The notes under the pieces were generated by a model. That model did not search any database, was not told where the DNA came from, and was given only the letters and a program-made list of their open reading frames with translations. From DIGJ01 sp031553075 (lineage in GTDB: Bacteria; Bacillota; Clostridia; Lachnospirales; Lachnospiraceae), in contig JAVBLX010000110.1 in the NCBI GenBank assembly GCA_031553075.1, positions 1 to 64,000 on the forward strand: 64,000 bases of DNA, read 5' to 3'. The position numbers were made by a program, and so were the translations under genes. This document shows, one piece after another, positions 41,301-49,838 of this stretch (positions are counted from its first letter, which is position 1; every line of letters begins with the position of its first letter).

Positions 41301-41561
41301 TTGGTTGAATTTAAGGACACCAGTGAATCTCTGGAGGGAGATTTGGATGTCTTGAAAGCGGATATCAATAAACTAAAAGCAGCCATTGATGATTTTGATA
41401 AAGATTATGCATCTTCTGTCATTGCAGACCTGAGAACTTACACGTTTGGGGACAAGCTTGATCAAGCCATAGAAAAAATGGACGAGGCATTGGCAGCCTT
41501 TGATTTTGATCTGGCTTTCGAATATTTGGAACAAATTAGTGAATCATGGGAGGACAAATAG
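38385..41561 (+). CDS. Hybrid sensor histidine kinase with receiver and HPt domains, 1
   Basis: The 1058-residue protein has two membrane segments (about 15-36 and 199-220) enclosing an extracellular sensor, a HAMP linker (about 221-275), a GAF-like region (about 285-435), a coiled coil, HisKA with His482 in FLANMSHEIRTPMNAI, a HATPase domain (DVQDSGIG; TQGTGLGLSI), a receiver domain with acceptor Asp766 (DLILMDHMMP) and a C-terminal HPt domain with His918 (EVHGLKAALANIG). All parts of an internal phosphorelay are intact. GTG start with GGAG 8 bases upstream. It heads a four-gene signalling cluster; its stop abuts the next start. Confidence 0.92.
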   Translation: MDKKLRFRSLNTKITVMIILMTICLAIAVGYFSCRVYEAECIQYKAECAMAVTEAVACNIDAEKFREIDLSNERTDYYNQLQDMSDVARVRTGMAYLYSMTRTPDGDHFKYIFAGSANGLDGRDDFGVLAPYEEYALAPETYETGKTTTTGIYDGGPGFGYLISAFSAIKNDSGEVIGLVCADISAEDVMKEVALFRNRIILAVLIFILFFILITRIYTNWALGKPIKSLVNASLRVADGDRSFTYESKHSRSRDEISLLGEAIQKMVDQLNDNILNEKRIGEQLSTYNNMLSIIDNASDSKEALENITREIGRIFDFEKVIIFSLLSLEYEVLSSWEQPDSSYYVDYDVLYEILERIPAHGMLQLGPKELNELRKEHEIAQDLKMVWIVPVLKIGKKCVFLSLEDLKERETFVDQNKELFRDIAKTITNVLKKMYLEKEIKNFTASLEQTVEERTRELKEMTIKAENAAQAKSTFLANMSHEIRTPMNAIIGMSELLLAANLNQKQFRYVNDIKTSAGALLGIINDILDFSKIEAGKLELIPVHFRLPMMVENISSMIEYISKDKGLTFILDMQEDLPDYIYADDVRLRQILLNLLGNSVKFTKEGFIRLGVSVAEGKIQFDVQDSGIGLKESDVERLFSAFEQFDKYKNRTTQGTGLGLSITVGIIEMMGGALTVDSVYGQGSTFHITVPLVLGDASLVEVEEAQFRFISAPEAKILLVDDNEINLNVGRGLLELCDITCEIARDGKEAVEKMKAKDYDLILMDHMMPVMNGVEATSEIRKLGGKYETLPIIALTANAMGNAKEMFLEAGMNDFLPKPIEKVYLNQILAKWLPNDKVKHLDGKESNKVDNAHSQILMGVSEVNGLDLELGLGYAGGLEDIYIKSLHLFVNSVDRTCEKLSDYLNESMLPDFTIEVHGLKAALANIGHKNLANVAGELERSAREENKDYCIRHLPKFLEEIAVLEEAISNVLVEFKDTSESLEGDLDVLKADINKLKAAIDDFDKDYASSVIADLRTYTFGDKLDQAIEKMDEALAAFDFDLAFEYLEQISESWEDK

Positions 41562-41945
41562 ATGTCAGATCAAACAGCAAACGAAAAGCAGGGTATCCTT
41601 GTTGTGGACGATGTAGCGGTTGTTCTAAATACGGTAACGTCCATATTGAAAGAAAAGTATAACGTATATGGCTTGCCAAGGGGGGAAATGGTACCAAAGC
41701 TTTTAAAAACAAAAAAGATTGATTTATTTATTTTAGATATTGAAATGCCAGGTATGGATGGATATGCCTTATTTCATCTTATCCGGGAGATACCGGAACA
41801 TAAAGAAACGCCAATTATGTTTTTTACTAGTCATGAAAATATGGCAGAAAATATTAAAGAAAAGGGGCTGGCGGCAGCAGGATGTATTGAGAAACCGGTG
41901 GAATCAAGGTCTCTTTTGGAAAAAGTGGCAGCGGTTTTGGCATAA
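41562..41945 (+). CDS. Stand-alone receiver-domain protein
   Basis: The 127-residue protein consists of a single receiver domain: acidic pair VVDD near the N-terminus, acceptor Asp in LFILDIEMPGMDGY, Thr in MFFTSH and Lys in CIEKPVE. There is no output domain. It starts directly after the stop of the hybrid kinase. Its sequence is strongly similar to the C-terminal receiver of the next protein, which points to a local duplication. It probably acts as a phosphate carrier or sink in the relay. Confidence 0.9.
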   Translation: MSDQTANEKQGILVVDDVAVVLNTVTSILKEKYNVYGLPRGEMVPKLLKTKKIDLFILDIEMPGMDGYALFHLIREIPEHKETPIMFFTSHENMAENIKEKGLAAAGCIEKPVESRSLLEKVAAVLA

Positions 41946-41967
41946 ATATGCATCCAAGGTGAACCAT

Positions 41968-42798
41968 ATGAATGAAAAGTACAATAATTATCAGCTATGC
42001 GGCATTTTAAATACGCCAGATATTAACCTCTGGTCGGTCATGGAATTGAATGACAGTGTGTCATTTCTGTTTTCCAGTATAGATGTCTTTTTGGAGGAAG
42101 CTTTGCTAAAAGCAAAAGCTTTGCGGGATAAAGATATAAAGCTGCTGAGAACCATTTATCAGGGACGTTTGGATGATTTAAAGAGAATGGCATCCAATGT
42201 AGGCGCGGTCGATTTGGGGTATGAAATTGCCCAAATTGAACATGCCGTTGCAGGTCGAAGGTCAGCAGAGTGCGAAGTACATATTGAGCAGTTGATTGGC
42301 AAATGTGCCCGATTGACAAAGAGTTTTCAGGATTGTTTGATAGAAGCAGACGATGATGAGGAGGAAATGCAAAGCAGTCCTTCCGAAATGAGATTGAGTA
42401 CTGCCGTAGAGCGGGTTATGAATAATCCTGTTCCGAAGATTCTTCTGGTGGACGATGCCATGATTATTCTGAATACGGTAAAAGCTATTTTAAAGGATAA
42501 ATATTCTGTATATGCACTAACAAAGGGTGAAATGGTGGAAGACTTTTTAAGAGCTCAAAAAATAGATTTATTTATTTTAGACATTGAAATGCCGGATATG
42601 GATGGATATACATTATTTTCCATGATTCGTCAGATGCCTCTGTACCGGGAAACTCCGATTATGTTTTTTACCAGTCACGCAAGTCGGGAATATGTGCAGA
42701 CAGCCATTTCCCTCAGGGTCAGTGACTATATTGTCAAACCAATTGTACCAAAAATTATGCTGAAAAAGATTAGTGCAGTATTAGACAAAAAGGGCTAA
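41968..42798 (+). CDS. HPt-like plus receiver-domain protein
   Basis: The 276-residue protein has a helical N-terminal part (about 25-125) shaped like an HPt domain (KLLRTIYQGRLDDLKRMASN), but with no His at the expected HxxKG position, so it is probably an inactive pseudo-HPt. A full receiver domain follows (about 150-275; LLVDDA, LFILDIEMPDMDGY, FFTSH, YIVKPI). ATG 41968 follows AAGGTG; the open frame extends further upstream but overlaps the previous gene. It has no DNA-binding or enzymatic output. It lies 18 bases before the second hybrid kinase. Confidence 0.82.
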   Translation: MNEKYNNYQLCGILNTPDINLWSVMELNDSVSFLFSSIDVFLEEALLKAKALRDKDIKLLRTIYQGRLDDLKRMASNVGAVDLGYEIAQIEHAVAGRRSAECEVHIEQLIGKCARLTKSFQDCLIEADDDEEEMQSSPSEMRLSTAVERVMNNPVPKILLVDDAMIILNTVKAILKDKYSVYALTKGEMVEDFLRAQKIDLFILDIEMPDMDGYTLFSMIRQMPLYRETPIMFFTSHASREYVQTAISLRVSDYIVKPIVPKIMLKKISAVLDKKG

Positions 42799-42816
42799 AC
42801 AAGCAGGGACAGACAA

Positions 42817-45786
42817 ATGAGAAAAAGCTTTAAAGGAAGACTGTTTATTACCATATTCATATTTGCCACGATACCTCTTTTATTAAATTCTTTGATTACA
42901 ACCTTTTCTTCTTCTATGAATGTAAAGAACATCAAGGAAGAAAATCTTGAAAAGCTGGCAGTATCCAATAGTAATGCCTTAAATGACCTTTTGGAAATTC
43001 AAAAGGTCTATCTTCGAATGCTGGCTGAATCCAGTGATTTTAAAAATGTAATTTTAAATAACCGGGAAAGTCATTTTCTCCAGGAAGGTGCAGATATTTT
43101 ATTGCTGGAGGAATCCTTAAGAAAGCTGACTCAAAGTACCAGCTTTTATCAGGATGCACTGATTGTCGATATAGATGGAAAGGTCATAGCACGTGTTAAC
43201 AGGACGACCGGACAGGATAAATTAGTAAATGTTAAAAAGATGAATTTTTTTACGGAGGCTGTAAATCATCCTGACAAAACCTATATCAGCAATGAAAAGA
43301 AATATGGTATCAGTGAAACGGAAGTCATTGAAATGAGCCATTCCATCAAAGATAATGGTGAGATTATTGGCGTGGCCGTACTGTTTATTGATACGAATTA
43401 TTTTAACCGGCTGCTGAAAAGTATCATCACGGATGATAGTTCCATGGCGTTTATTTTGGACAGCCAGGGAGAAGTGATTTTTCATTCCAAGGAAGCTTAC
43501 GTGAATATTGATACCAAGGGGACAGTATTTATATCTATCATAGAGGAGGCCCGGACTGGTGGAAGGACACAGGGAGTTGGGAAGTATACCTACCAGGAAA
43601 AAGGGCGTATCATGGGATATTGCTATTTGGAAGAAGCGCAATGGCTTTTAGTGGTAGGGCAATACGAAAGTGAATTTATGTCACATGTGTATCGGCTGGT
43701 ATTCATATCACTTGGCTTACTGGTCATGTTTGTGCTAATCTCCACCTTTTCAGCGGGGATGTTGACCAATAATTTTATTAAGCCGATTAACAAACTAAAA
43801 GACGCTTTTTCCAGTGCGGCAGAAAAGGAAGAGTATTTACAGTGTGATATTGAGGGAGACAGTGAGTTTGTGGAGCTTTCCAAGGGATATAATGTTATGA
43901 TAGGAAAGCTGCAGGAACATTTTGATATGCAGAATCGGTTTAGTGCTGAGTTGGAAGAGACGGTCGAGAAAAGAACCAGTGAGTTAAAAGAAATGACTCA
44001 AAAGGCAGAAAATGCTGCCAAAATTAAATCCCAGTTTCTGGCAAATATGTCTCATGAAATTCGCACGCCAATGAATGCAATTATTGGAATGTCAGAGGTT
44101 CTTTCGGAAGAGTGTCTGACCCAAGTACAGGCATCCTATGTTAATGACATAAAAATATCCTCTACGGCGCTATTGGGAATTATCAATGACATTTTAGATC
44201 TGTCTAAAATTGAGGAAGGAAAGCTGTCCCTGGTGCCGGTGCATTATCATTTTCCTACCTTGCTTGAAAATAATATCAAGCCGGTTATTAAAATGGCAGC
44301 CAATAAAAAGGGCATTCATTTCATTTGCGAAATTGACCCTGCAATCCCGGAATATCTTTATGGTGATGACCTGCGGTTAGGACAGATGCTTTTAAATGTT
44401 TTGGGAAATGCAGTGAAGTTCACGGAAGCAGGATATGTGAAGCTTTGTGCTTTTCGCGAAGGAGAAAGCTTGAGTCTGAAGATTTCTGATACAGGAATTG
44501 GTATTCAGAAAGAGGATTTGGAACGGTTATTTCAATTCTTTGAACAGGCAGATGTTGTAAAAAATCGCCGTATCAGAGGATCTGGGCTGGGACTCTCCAT
44601 TACCAAAAATCTGACGGAGATGATGGGGGGAACCATAGTTGTAGAAAGTGAATATGGAAAAGGCAGTACCTTTCATCTGATGCTGCCTTTGGTGGAGGGA
44701 GAGAAGGATCAGGCAGAAGATGCTAAAAAGGCTGGCAGTGCGGTAAGGGTAAAGAATGGCAATATTTTGCTGGTAGATGACAATGAAGTAAATCTGAATG
44801 TGGGAAGAGCATTTTTGGGCGTTTTTGGAATTGAAAAATGTGAAGTTGCTATAAATGGCTTGGAAGCCATAGAAAAGATTAAACAGCATGATTATGATCT
44901 GGTATTTATGGACCATATGATGCCCGAGATGGATGGTGTTGAAGCAACGAAAAGAATCCGCAGTATGGGTGGAAAATATGAAGACTTGATTATCATTGCC
45001 CTGTCTGCCAATGCCATTGCAGGTACCAGAGAACTGTTTTTAGAGGCTGGAATGAATGACTTTTTGTCAAAGCCGATAGAACGTGCTGTTCTGGGGGCCA
45101 TACTGGAAAAATGGATGCCGGAGGATAAGCTGGAATATGAGGAAGAAGACTTCCTTCCCCTTTCAGAAGTTGTTTTAAGTAAGCGGCTTTGTCAGGCTGA
45201 AGAAATCGAAGGAATTAATATTTCAGATGCTCTTGTTTATGCAGGAGGCTTGCAGGAGGTTTATGAAAAATCACTTTCCATTTTTGGTCAGGGAGTCGAA
45301 ACGCTTTCTTCTGATTTAAAGGACTACCTTCAAAAGGGTGAGCTGAAGTCGTTTCGAATTGCGGTACATGGTGCAAAGAGCTCACTTGCCAATATTGGGC
45401 ACTTGGGACTTTCCGATCAGGCTAAAAGTCTGGAAATGGCAGCAGAAGAAGGTGATATGAATTTTTGCAGGGACAATCTGGAGGAATTTCTTCAAGGAAT
45501 AGAAGAACTTGGCAGCCAGCTCAGGGAGATATTCTCATCAGGAATAGACATCGTGGAAAAGGAAAAGGGCACAGCTAAGATGCTGATGGCTTTTGTAAAG
45601 AAAACAAAAAAAGCCGTTTGTGACTATGATGGAGATACTGCCTTGGAACAGTTTGAGGCCTTAACAGGATATTCCTTTGGAGAATGGGATGAGTTTTTAG
45701 CAAAAATAAAAGCAGCCGTGGAGGGATTTGATTTTGATGCCGCACAAGAGCTGCTAAATCAGCTGAAGACCAGGCTGGTGCAATGA
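42817..45786 (+). CDS. Hybrid sensor histidine kinase with receiver and HPt domains, 2
   Basis: The 989-residue protein has an N-terminal membrane segment (about 9-30), an extracellular Cache-like sensor (about 35-285; LIVDIDGKVIARVNRTTG, FILDSQGEVIFHS), a second membrane segment (about 290-312), HAMP, a coiled coil, HisKA with His413 (FLANMSHEIRTPMNAI), HATPase (KISDTGIG; RGSGLGLSI), a receiver with Asp699 (DLVFMDHMMP) and a C-terminal HPt with His851 (AVHGAKSSLANIG). It is a paralogue of the first hybrid kinase from the coiled coil onwards but has a different sensor. The GH18 lipoprotein gene follows after 25 bases and may be cotranscribed. Confidence 0.92.
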   Translation: MRKSFKGRLFITIFIFATIPLLLNSLITTFSSSMNVKNIKEENLEKLAVSNSNALNDLLEIQKVYLRMLAESSDFKNVILNNRESHFLQEGADILLLEESLRKLTQSTSFYQDALIVDIDGKVIARVNRTTGQDKLVNVKKMNFFTEAVNHPDKTYISNEKKYGISETEVIEMSHSIKDNGEIIGVAVLFIDTNYFNRLLKSIITDDSSMAFILDSQGEVIFHSKEAYVNIDTKGTVFISIIEEARTGGRTQGVGKYTYQEKGRIMGYCYLEEAQWLLVVGQYESEFMSHVYRLVFISLGLLVMFVLISTFSAGMLTNNFIKPINKLKDAFSSAAEKEEYLQCDIEGDSEFVELSKGYNVMIGKLQEHFDMQNRFSAELEETVEKRTSELKEMTQKAENAAKIKSQFLANMSHEIRTPMNAIIGMSEVLSEECLTQVQASYVNDIKISSTALLGIINDILDLSKIEEGKLSLVPVHYHFPTLLENNIKPVIKMAANKKGIHFICEIDPAIPEYLYGDDLRLGQMLLNVLGNAVKFTEAGYVKLCAFREGESLSLKISDTGIGIQKEDLERLFQFFEQADVVKNRRIRGSGLGLSITKNLTEMMGGTIVVESEYGKGSTFHLMLPLVEGEKDQAEDAKKAGSAVRVKNGNILLVDDNEVNLNVGRAFLGVFGIEKCEVAINGLEAIEKIKQHDYDLVFMDHMMPEMDGVEATKRIRSMGGKYEDLIIIALSANAIAGTRELFLEAGMNDFLSKPIERAVLGAILEKWMPEDKLEYEEEDFLPLSEVVLSKRLCQAEEIEGINISDALVYAGGLQEVYEKSLSIFGQGVETLSSDLKDYLQKGELKSFRIAVHGAKSSLANIGHLGLSDQAKSLEMAAEEGDMNFCRDNLEEFLQGIEELGSQLREIFSSGIDIVEKEKGTAKMLMAFVKKTKKAVCDYDGDTALEQFEALTGYSFGEWDEFLAKIKAAVEGFDFDAAQELLNQLKTRLVQ

Positions 45787-45811
45787 CATACATTTCTGAA
45801 ATGAGGTACAG

Positions 45812-47260
45812 ATGGTAATGGTAAAGATGAAAAAATGGCTTGTTTTATTGGGATGCGTGATATTTGCGGCGGCGGTCACAGCTTGTCAGACAAGAGGAAA
45901 TCAGCCGGAAGAAGAGAATACAGTTTCAAAACGGGTTATTATGTATTATCCAAACTGGATTGCATACCGTTCTCCCCAATGGAATGTGGACCAACTGCCA
46001 TGGGGAAAGTTTACCCATATTAATCATGCTTTCTGGACGGTCAGTGAGGATTTTTTGCTGGAGCCAACAGACAGCTGGATGGATATGGAATGGAATCAGG
46101 GCTATGTAGTTCTTAAGGATGGCAGTGTGGTGAAGACCGAAGAAGGAAAGGAACCGCCGGCGGTAGAACATATTGCATATAGTGGGCAGTTTGCTATGTA
46201 CAAGGCGATGCTTCAGGAGCATGAGGCCTGTATTCTTATATCGGTGGGAGGCTGGACTCGTGGAGAAAATTTTAGTGAAATGGCAAGTTCACCAGCAAAC
46301 CGAAAAGTATTTATTGACAGTGTAATCAAAACCCTTCAGACTTATGAGTGGCTGGGGGGGATTGATCTGGATTGGGAATATCCAAGTGTAGACCGTATGG
46401 CAGACCCAATGGATCCTCTTGACCGTGGGTGTCCTGGTGATCCGCTGAAAGATGGGAAGAACTTTACGGCATTACTGAAGGAATTACGGGAAGCCATGGA
46501 TAATAACCAGATGGAAAATAAAGTTTTAAGTATCTGTGAATATATGAATGCAAACAAATTAGTGGAACAGCAGGAGCTGGAGGAAGTACCAAAATATGTT
46601 GATTATATCAATATTATGACCTATGATGTCTTTGGCACATGGCGAAAAGATACGGGTCCCTTGTCCCCAGCCAGAACCCCGGAAGGAAAAACGTATCCTT
46701 CCGTAGAAACTGCGGTAGAATCCTTTTTAAAGTTTTTTAAACCGGAACAGCTAAATATTGGGGTTCCATTTTATTCCAGGGGCTGGGGTGAGGTTACCTG
46801 GGATGAAGAAAAACAAAGTCCGTTATATCAATTATCCGGGCCACAGGAAGATCCGTATCCGACTACGTTTTTTGGTTCCTTGGATGCCACCCCCGGTACC
46901 TATGGGGTATATGCCTGGGAAGGGGATGCAACGGGTAAATGGAAGCTGGAAAAATGGCCGGAACTGGAAGGAAAACAATATGGAACAAAGGGGACCGGAC
47001 AGGAGCCATGGTCCTATATGAAGCAATTGGAGAATACGCCAGGATGGATTTCGGGGTATGATGAGGAAAGCGGCTCAGCATGGTTGTATCATCCGGAAGA
47101 AAAGAAAATGTATACCTACGAAAGCAGTCGATCCTTGCAGGATAAAATAGACTTTGTTCAGGATAATAAGCTTGGTGGCATTTATGTCTGGGAGATGACC
47201 GGGGATGACCAGGATGGCTTTCCCATGAGTACTCAGATCTGGGATGGCATAAACAAATAA
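45812..47260 (+). CDS. Glycoside hydrolase family 18 lipoprotein
   Basis: The 482-residue protein has a lipoprotein signal (KKWLVLLGCVIFAAAVTAC) and a GH18 barrel beginning VIMYYPNWIAYRS. The catalytic DxxDxDxE motif is intact in GGIDLDWEYPS, and later MTYDVFG and the Trp near GGIYVWEMTGDD complete the site. It is expected to sit on the outer surface and cut chitin-like or other GlcNAc-containing glycans, such as host N-glycans. Several ATGs are close together (45812, 45818, 45827); GAGGT at 45803-45807 does not decide between them. It follows the second hybrid kinase closely. Confidence 0.9.
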   Translation: MVMVKMKKWLVLLGCVIFAAAVTACQTRGNQPEEENTVSKRVIMYYPNWIAYRSPQWNVDQLPWGKFTHINHAFWTVSEDFLLEPTDSWMDMEWNQGYVVLKDGSVVKTEEGKEPPAVEHIAYSGQFAMYKAMLQEHEACILISVGGWTRGENFSEMASSPANRKVFIDSVIKTLQTYEWLGGIDLDWEYPSVDRMADPMDPLDRGCPGDPLKDGKNFTALLKELREAMDNNQMENKVLSICEYMNANKLVEQQELEEVPKYVDYINIMTYDVFGTWRKDTGPLSPARTPEGKTYPSVETAVESFLKFFKPEQLNIGVPFYSRGWGEVTWDEEKQSPLYQLSGPQEDPYPTTFFGSLDATPGTYGVYAWEGDATGKWKLEKWPELEGKQYGTKGTGQEPWSYMKQLENTPGWISGYDEESGSAWLYHPEEKKMYTYESSRSLQDKIDFVQDNKLGGIYVWEMTGDDQDGFPMSTQIWDGINK

Positions 47261-47362
47261 AAATATTACTCTATTTCTAAAAAAATTCCATTTAAAACCT
47301 GCCGTTTCCATGTAAAATAAAAGATAGGAACATCTATATTACAAGGAAAAGAGGAATTGGGA

Positions 47363-49747
47363 ATGAAAGAAATCTATCAGATTAAGGCAAACTCAGTGGC
47401 AGCAGAGGAAAACATCGTATTGGGTGACAAATACCGGATTACCGTACTAACAGAAGGCTTAATCCGGCTTGAGTATAGTGAAGACAATGCTTTTGAAGAT
47501 CGGAAGACCCAAATCGTGTTTGAACGGGACTTTGAGCCTGTAAACTATAAAATAATACGAAAAGAAGAAGGAATTGAAATTATTACTTCAAAAATTCATT
47601 TATATTACAATGAAAAGGAGTTTTCCCGAGACGGCTTAAGTATCCATGTCTTTGGCAGTCTACTGTCGAAACAGATTTGGTGCTATTCCGAACCGATCCG
47701 TGATTTGAAAGGAACCGCCAGAACACTGGATGAGGCGGATGGGCAGATTCCGTTGGAAAATGGTCTTGTTTCAAGATATGGATATTCTCTTTTAGATGAC
47801 AGCGGTTCCATCGTTCTGTCAGAAGATGGGTGGGTCGAACCTAGGAAAGAGGGGATTAAGGATCTTTATTTTTGGGGTTATGGGCATGATTACAAAGCTT
47901 GCTTAAAGGACTTTTACAAGCTCTGTGGGAAAATCCCCATGCTGCCCAGATTTGCCATGGGAAACTGGTGGAGCCGTTATTATAAATACACGGAAGAAAG
48001 CTACAATAAACTGATGGACCAGTTTGAGGAGCACAAGCTGCCGTTTACCGTTGCCGTAATTGATATGGACTGGCACTTAGTGGACATTGATCCGAAATAC
48101 GGAACCGGCTGGAGCGGCTATACCTGGAATGAAGAATTTTTCCCAGACCCGGAACGCTTTTTGAAGGGCCTGAAAAAACGGGGAATGCACACCACTTTAA
48201 ATGTTCATCCGGCAGATGGCATCCGGGCATTTGAAAAGCCTTATCGTAAGATGGCAGAAGCGATGGGAGTCAATCATGAAGAAGGAGAAGCGGTTCTTTT
48301 TGATGCCTCCAATCCAAAATTTATGGAGGAATACTTCCGGTGCATCCACCATCCTCTGGAGGAGCAAGGGGTAGATTTCTGGTGGGTTGACTGGCAGCAG
48401 GGCAGTAATAGTAAAATGAAAGGATTAGACCCCTTGTGGATTCTCAATCATTTTCATTTCTTAGATAATAAAAAGGATGGAAAACGGCCATTGACCTTTT
48501 CCCGTTATGCAGGTCCTGGAAGTCACCGTTATTCCGTTGGTTTTTCCGGAGATTCGATTACAACCTGGGAATCCCTTGATTTTCAGCCTTATTTTACGGC
48601 GAATGCTGCCAATATCGGATATGGCTGGTGGAGTCATGACATAGGCGGGCATATGTATGGATATCAGGACAATGAAATGGTGGGCAGATGGACCTGGCTT
48701 GGTGTTTTCTCACCAATTATGCGCCTTCACAGCTCCAACAATATTTTCAGCGGAAAGGAACCATGGCGTTTTGGAAGAGAAACCGAAGCCGTTATGGGAG
48801 AAGCTCTGCGGCTGCGTCATCGGATGATTCCTTATCTGTATACCATGAACCATCGCTGCTATGCGGAGGACTTGCCAATTGTACTTCCTATGTATTATGA
48901 ATATCCGGAAGAAAATCGGGCTTATGAGGTTCCCAATCAATATTATTTTGGCAGTGATTTGTTGGTAATGCCCATCACATCCAAGGCAATTCCAAAATTA
49001 AACGTGGCAAAGGTCAAAGGATTTCTTCCAGAAGGCCGTTGGTATGATATTTTTACCGGTTTTGTCTATCAGGGAGACCGGATGCTTTCCTTGTACCGGG
49101 ATGTGAACAGTATACCAGTATTAGCAAAGGCAGGTTCCATATTGCCCATGACCGATGAGATTTTTGGAGCAGAGGCCACGAAGAACCCCAATTCCCTTCA
49201 TTTATATGTGTATGGAGGGGCAGATGGAAGCTTTACGCTCTATGAAGATGACAATGAAACCTGCTGCTACGAGGATGGTAATTGTGTAAGGACTGGAATG
49301 ATCTATGAAGATCAGAAAAGCTTTATCATTCAGCCAGCTGTTGGAAATATCCAGCTGATACCAGAAAAACGAGATTATTGCATAGAATTTGTGGGGTATC
49401 AAAAAGGTGCTGAGCTTGAAATAAGTGTGGACGGAACGCTTCTTTCAGAACAGGTATCATGGAGTTATGATGATGCCAAAAGGACTATTTTGGTAAGTGT
49501 GAATCATGTAATGGTTACCAGCGAGCTGAAAATCCAATTCTCAGAAGCGAAACTATACCTGGAGAATGATTTGGAACAACATATCTATCATTTCCTAAAT
49601 CATGCGGAAATTGATTATAATTTAAAAGATGAGATTTATCAGCTTGTCACCCGGAAAAAAGACAAATCAGTGCTTCTTGGGAATGTGGTTGCATTGGGAT
49701 TGGATTATGAATTGTTGGGAGTCCTGACCGAACTCATTACAGGATAA
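47363..49747 (+). CDS. Glycoside hydrolase family 31 alpha-glycosidase
   Basis: The 794-residue protein has the GH31 layout: N-terminal beta-sandwich, (beta/alpha)8 barrel and C-terminal beta domains. VAVIDMDWHLVDIDPKYGTG marks the barrel start, the nucleophile aspartate is in FWWVDWQQG, and the acid/base aspartate in VGFSGDSITTWES. It lacks a signal peptide, so it works inside the cell on imported alpha-glucosides or alpha-xylosides. GAGGA (47351-47355) supports ATG 47363. The last 70 residues (HIYHFLNHAEIDYNLKDEIY) form an extra helical tail. A bidirectional terminator follows. Confidence 0.92.
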   Translation: MKEIYQIKANSVAAEENIVLGDKYRITVLTEGLIRLEYSEDNAFEDRKTQIVFERDFEPVNYKIIRKEEGIEIITSKIHLYYNEKEFSRDGLSIHVFGSLLSKQIWCYSEPIRDLKGTARTLDEADGQIPLENGLVSRYGYSLLDDSGSIVLSEDGWVEPRKEGIKDLYFWGYGHDYKACLKDFYKLCGKIPMLPRFAMGNWWSRYYKYTEESYNKLMDQFEEHKLPFTVAVIDMDWHLVDIDPKYGTGWSGYTWNEEFFPDPERFLKGLKKRGMHTTLNVHPADGIRAFEKPYRKMAEAMGVNHEEGEAVLFDASNPKFMEEYFRCIHHPLEEQGVDFWWVDWQQGSNSKMKGLDPLWILNHFHFLDNKKDGKRPLTFSRYAGPGSHRYSVGFSGDSITTWESLDFQPYFTANAANIGYGWWSHDIGGHMYGYQDNEMVGRWTWLGVFSPIMRLHSSNNIFSGKEPWRFGRETEAVMGEALRLRHRMIPYLYTMNHRCYAEDLPIVLPMYYEYPEENRAYEVPNQYYFGSDLLVMPITSKAIPKLNVAKVKGFLPEGRWYDIFTGFVYQGDRMLSLYRDVNSIPVLAKAGSILPMTDEIFGAEATKNPNSLHLYVYGGADGSFTLYEDDNETCCYEDGNCVRTGMIYEDQKSFIIQPAVGNIQLIPEKRDYCIEFVGYQKGAELEISVDGTLLSEQVSWSYDDAKRTILVSVNHVMVTSELKIQFSEAKLYLENDLEQHIYHFLNHAEIDYNLKDEIYQLVTRKKDKSVLLGNVVALGLDYELLGVLTELITG

Positions 49748-49748
49748 C

Positions 49749-49812
49749 AAAAAGCCATAGCTGCTTAAGGGATATCATATCATCATATCACCCAGTCAGC
49801 TATGGCTTTTAT
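49749..49812. terminator. Bidirectional terminator between GH31 and response regulator
   Basis: AAAAAGCCATAGCTG (49749-49763) pairs with CAGCTATGGCTTTT (49797-49810). A and T runs on both sides allow it to serve the two convergent genes. Confidence 0.85.
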
Positions 49813-49838
49813 TTATGGCTTTATATTTAGCGATATTA

